A stretch of DNA of 64,000 nucleotides, taken from contig BSWB01000005.1 in the NCBI GenBank assembly GCA_033239125.1, positions 113,894,494 to 113,958,493 of the forward strand, written 5' to 3'. Position numbers and translations under genes: made by a program. How positions within the stretch are numbered: position 1 is the stretch's first letter; each line of letters opens with the position of its first letter. The notes beneath the pieces are model-generated. The model ran no database searches. It was not told the origin of the DNA and saw nothing but the letters and a program-made list of their open reading frames with translations. This DNA is from Fagopyrum homotropicum (taxonomy: Eukaryota; Streptophyta; Magnoliopsida; Caryophyllales; Polygonaceae). This document shows, one piece after another, positions 60,125 through 64,000 of the stretch.

Positions 60125-62260
60125 TGTAACACCCCGAATCCGCGGGACTCGGGATGTCACATTGGGCTAGGATCTCACAATGGATCCTGACCCTAGCCTG
60201 ACAACAAGTTCACTGGACCTTACAACATGGCACTGACATATATGAAAACAAATACATAAAACTGTATAAACTGTACAACCCAAAGTAAACAACAACATAG
60301 CCGAGTACAAACATCACACCTCACGCAGGAGGTAACAAAAGACCAACCTCTCACAGGAGAGAAAAGATAAACAAACCCAAAAACCCACAACAACCTATGT
60401 ACGAGACGTCCTCGGCCTGTCACCCTGCCAGATCACCCAGTAGCGCCTAACCTGTAAACATCTACAACACGGTATGAAACCGTTAGCTAACCATACATAT
60501 ATGAGGTAATGCATAAGCACAAGCACAATCATGAAAGATAAACACATCAGCATGCTATCACACATTTACCCATTTATTATCTTTATATAATAACCATTCA
60601 CTCAAAAACCGTATATATATAGATAGATGAAAGTATGTGACACGAGGACCGATACATCCCCGCCTCTGAGTACAATGTCCAGCTGTACGAGTATCGGTCA
60701 CACAATCCGTGTACCCTATGGGAGTGGATTGCGCCCTTCCTGTAAACCAGTCTGGCCCGACATCAGAGAACCTCCCAGACTCCACGGCGGGATGAAAGGG
60801 AAAGGTTATCACAGCCACGCAGTGGGGCAGTCAATAGAACATAGGTCGATAAAAACGACAACTCATGATATCATAACAAACATATAAAGCACACACCACT
60901 CATGCAAACACCCAATATAGGGATGGTAGCTAAGTAAGTCCTACGGACTTACCTCAACCTCGTACAAACTCAACCACGATCACCTCTACACTGGAGGGAC
61001 AACACGGCCTATAAACAAGGCATAAAGAGATATATCAACCTCTATTCATCAAAGGGGTCACACCTAGACCCAAAGGGATCCATAAGGATCATAATCAATC
61101 TATAAGCCTCACAACCAACTAAACCTCAATATTTCAACATAACTCACAATTCCTCAAATCTCAAGGTAGTATCTAATCAACATTCCTCAATCTCAATTTT
61201 AATCCTAATCTAATTAATTAACCTTTAATTAATTAATTAGATTTCGCCAGAATAACGTTTTGCCCGCAGGCAATTTCTAAACCCCATGTCATCACATTTC
61301 ATCAAACAAGAACCCATAATCACCAGAATAATATAACGACCATAATGGAATTCCTAATTGTCCTATTTGACAAGCCTAAAGTCAATTTAGGCCAAATCGT
61401 AGTACGGAAAACGAATAAATTCATAACTTATTCGTTACTAACCCGATTGACGATCTGAAAGAAGATTCGGAAACACAGCGACGCAGGCTACGCATGGACA
61501 ACATCAAATTCACCGGAATTTGAGCGACGGAACCGTCCTGGTGACATATATGCTCGACCAGCCCTCCATATACTCGGAAATGCAGAAACTCGGTACCGTT
61601 ATGAAGAGAATGAAGAGAGGAGTCTAGAAACTCAAACGGAATTGAAATCGGATTAGAAACGGAGAGTAGATCTGAGTTTGAAGGTTGAGAGAAATCAGAG
61701 CTTTTACGAGAAAACGTGAAAGGAAATGAATTAATAAAGGATTTTCCGCTATTTATAGTGAAGACGATAATTATCCTTTAGTAAAGTCGATAATTATCCT
61801 TTAACCGATCCAAAGGCGGGTCGAACCTCTTTCTCCAAACTTCTCGAGATTGGAACATTAAATCTGGAATATTGTAGGGATAATTATTACACAACTGCCT
61901 CGGAAAACGTGTATTCCTAAGCCGTCTTTCTTAGCCGTTAAGAAACGAAATAGCGACTCTTTTGGCCGTTTTGCCTCTCCATGTTATTTCATATCTAGGA
62001 CATATCCGATATCCTGATCATTTCTCTCAACTGCATTTTTATTAATTGGAGCTCCCAAATGCTCCAAATAACACCGGAGGGTAAAAATAATTACCCGGGG
62101 GAAAAAGTAAAAATTTCCCCAAACGTCCAAAATTACGCCAGGAACATAACGGTGGGACTCTTACTCATCACTTGCGAAGTCTTCGCGAGTTATATGTTAA
62201 TTACTATCAACGATTAAGTTAATCAACATTAATTAGAATTCGAAAATCCTAGCTATTACA
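60125..62260 (-). repeat. LTR 3 (5' LTR in element sense)
   Basis: Same length. Two private substitutions relative to LTR1: GACATATATG (about 60239) and AAATCGTAGT (about 61400). Confidence 0.93.
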
Positions 62261-62265
62261 TCATC
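62261..62265. repeat. 5-bp TSD (right) TCATC of tandem element
   Basis: Directly follows TATTACA and matches 46322-46326. Confidence 0.95.
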
Positions 62266-64000
62266 TTCCCTATTTCCGATAGCAAATGGGTGAGCCCAGT
62301 ATAGGTAGTACCAAAGAAAAGAGGCATTACCGTTATTGCCAACAAAAACAACGAACTTATATTCCCACAAGGACAATTACGGGGTGGCGAATGTGCATCG
62401 ACTACCGTAAGCTGAACGTGGCTACTAGGAAGGACCACTTTCCCCTTCCTTTTATTGATCAAATGTTGGAAAGGTTAGCCCAACACTCTTACTTTTGTTA
62501 TCTAGATGGATATAGCGGTTTCTTTCAGATTCTCATTCACCCGGATGATCAAGAGAAGACGACTTTCACATGCCCTTGGGGTACATTCGCCTATAGAAGA
62601 ATGCCGTTCGGTCTATGCAACGCTCCAACAACCTTTCAAAGGTGTATGATGGCAATCTTCTCCGAATACGTAGAGAACATCATGGAAGTCTTTATGGACG
62701 ACTTTTCGGTATACGGTTCTTCCTTTGATAATTGTCTCTCTAACCTTTCATTAGTTCTTAAGAGATGTGAGGATACTAACTTAGTTTTAAACTGGGAAAA
62801 GTGTCACTTCATGGTCACTGAAGGGATTGTGTTAGGTCATCTAGTATCACAAAGAGGAATAGAGGTTGATAGAGCTAAGATAGAAACTATTGAAAAGCTA
62901 CCTCCTCCCTCTTCTGTAAAAGGAATAAGAAGCTTCTTAGGACATGCAGGCTTCTATAGGAGATTCATAAAGGATTTTTCTAAGATTTCAAAACCCTTAA
63001 CTAATCTTTTAATGAAAGACGCAACTTTCGAATTTTCGAAGGATTGTTTAGATGCTTTTTGCAGGATCAAAGAAGCTTTGATTTCAGCACCAATCATCCA
63101 ACCACCCGATTGGACTCTTCCTTTCTAGGTTATGTGCGATGCAAGCGATGTCGCTATAGGAGACGTACTTGGACAAAAGAAAGATGGTCGCACTCATGCC
63201 ATCTACTATGCTAGCAAGACGCTAGACGAGGCTCAATACAACTATGCTACCACGGAAAAGGAACTCTTAGCTGTAGTTTACGCTTTTGAAAAGTTTCGTT
63301 CCTATCTTGTAGGTGCAAAGGTGATTGTCTATACAGATCATTCAGCAATACGCTACTTATTCACGAAGAAGGATGCGAAGCCAAGGCTTCTAAGATGGAT
63401 CTTACTCTTACAAGAGTTTGATTTGGAAATTCGTGATAAGAAAGGGTCGGAAAACTCCGTTGCTGACCATCTTAGTCGTCTTCCACACCTCACCAACGAG
63501 ACGGGTGAACTTCCTATAGACGACTCATTCCTTGACGAGCAACTACATGAGATTGAAGAGTGTCTTCAACACATCTTAAAAGGTAATGATCCATGGTTTG
63601 CTGACATTGTAAATTACCTTGTTTGTTAGGAGATTCCTCCCGGACTTTCGTATGCTCAAAGGAAGAAGTTCTTTAAGGACGTCCGACACTTCTATTAGAA
63701 TGAACCTCTTCTATTCAAAAGAGGTCCCGATGGCATATACAGGAGATGTATTCCAGAAGATGAGGTGGAAAGTGTCATCCGCCATTGTCATTCTCTTCCA
63801 TGTGGAGGACATGCTAGTTCCCACAAGACTTGTGCTAAGGTACTTCGTTCCGGTTTCTTTTGGCCTACACTATTCAAAGATGTGCAAAAATATGTTGTTG
63901 CTTGTGATGCTTGTCAAAGGACAGGTAATATATCTAGAAGGAACAAGATACCTCTCAACAACATACAAGAAGTAGAGATCTTCGATGTATGGTGAGTAGA
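62266..64000 (+). pseudogene. Athila-like RT, RNase H and integrase start, broken
   Basis: Continues the frame cut at 46326 (FPISDSKWVSPV). A TAG (62303-62305) and a frameshift near 62358 follow. RT then reads TRTITGWRMCIDYRKLN, YCYLDGYSGFFQILIHP-like sequence, MPFGLCNAPTTFQRCM and the catalytic FMDDFSVYG. RNase H follows after TAG 63126-63128, with MCDASDVAIG, TTEKELLAVVYAFEKFR, VYTDHSAIRYL and SVADHLSRLP. Another TAG lies at 63627-63629, then a frame change and the integrase HHCC zinc site (HCHSLPCGGHASSHKT, CDACQRTG). The window ends inside integrase. Confidence 0.88.

Larger units (their letters stand above)
46327..62260 (-). mobile_element. Tandem Tekay/Del-like element, 3 LTRs and 2 interiors
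   Basis: Structure LTR-interior-LTR-interior-LTR with an exact 6899-bp period. LTRs are 46327-48462, 53226-55361 and 60125-62260 (2136 bp each); interiors are 48463-53225 and 55362-60124 (4763 bp each). One TCATC duplication flanks the whole block. Orientation is minus: primer sites (GGCTCTGATACCA on +) lie beside the left edges of LTR2 and LTR3. A polypurine tract (minus CCTTTTTTAAGGGGTGTG) lies beside the right edges of LTR1 and LTR2. By eye the outer LTRs differ at two positions and the interiors at about nine. Coding content is badly decayed despite this similarity, so the family is probably mobilised in trans. Confidence 0.93.
41324..64000 (+). mobile_element. Athila-like Ty3/gypsy element, interrupted, 3' end outside
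   Basis: 5' LTR 41324-42999, primer site 43006-43023, gag, protease, then RT, RNase H and the start of integrase after the nested element at 46327-62260. Joining the flanks of that insertion restores LDAGIIFPISDSKWVSP, the usual protease-RT transition of this clade. The DLGAS protease motif, knuckle-less gag and GGCGCCGTTRCCGGGGA primer site (tRNA-Asp type) support the Athila group. Stops and frameshifts in gag and pol make it inactive. Confidence 0.85.

Overview
The window is nuclear DNA of a flowering plant, most likely a eudicot. The one recognisable host gene is a two-exon plant pectate lyase. Nearly everything else is plant transposable-element DNA: Mutator-like elements (MULEs), an L1-type LINE, Ty1/copia and Ty3/gypsy retrotransposons, and a MITE. 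I cannot name the species from sequence alone.

Layout. 1-5.4 kb: a decayed MULE with a FAR1-type transposase pseudogene between inverted arms; each arm holds a tRNA-like sequence. 5.4-8.3 kb: a solo LTR with a 5-bp target duplication. 8.36-18.75 kb: a large MULE with a candidate 9-bp target duplication. It carries a DUF1985/Ulp1-protease gene on + and a mudrA-type transposase on -, and its noncoding parts are saturated with TTATGTA. 19.4-27.6 kb: a near full-length LINE with a 16-bp target duplication, inserted in or next to a copia gag relic. 28.7-32.3 kb: a Ty3/gypsy relic. 32.35-33.70 kb: an LTR element with almost no interior. 33.9-34.7 kb: a LINE 3' fragment. 35.5 kb: a MITE. 35.96-37.37 kb: the pectate lyase gene (-).

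38.8-64 kb is a three-level nest. A Tork/Tnt1-like copia (-) was split by an Athila-like gypsy element (+, 41324 to beyond the window end). The Athila element was in turn split by a young tandem Tekay/Del-like element (46327-62260, -) with three 2136-bp LTRs and two 4763-bp interiors inside one 5-bp duplication (TCATC).

Most notable signals: (1) a symmetric half-site / palindrome / half-site module with 20-bp periodicity, repeated in two gypsy elements with different core sequences, in LTR and coding DNA; (2) the dispersed TTATGTA motif of the Ulp1-carrying MULE; (3) the LTR-interior-LTR-interior-LTR tandem, whose middle LTR is the odd one out; (4) a hairpin array with covarying stems near the polypurine tract of that element; (5) a 433-codon open frame between the two LINE ORFs. 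All TE genes seen here carry stops or frameshifts, so no element in the window looks autonomous.
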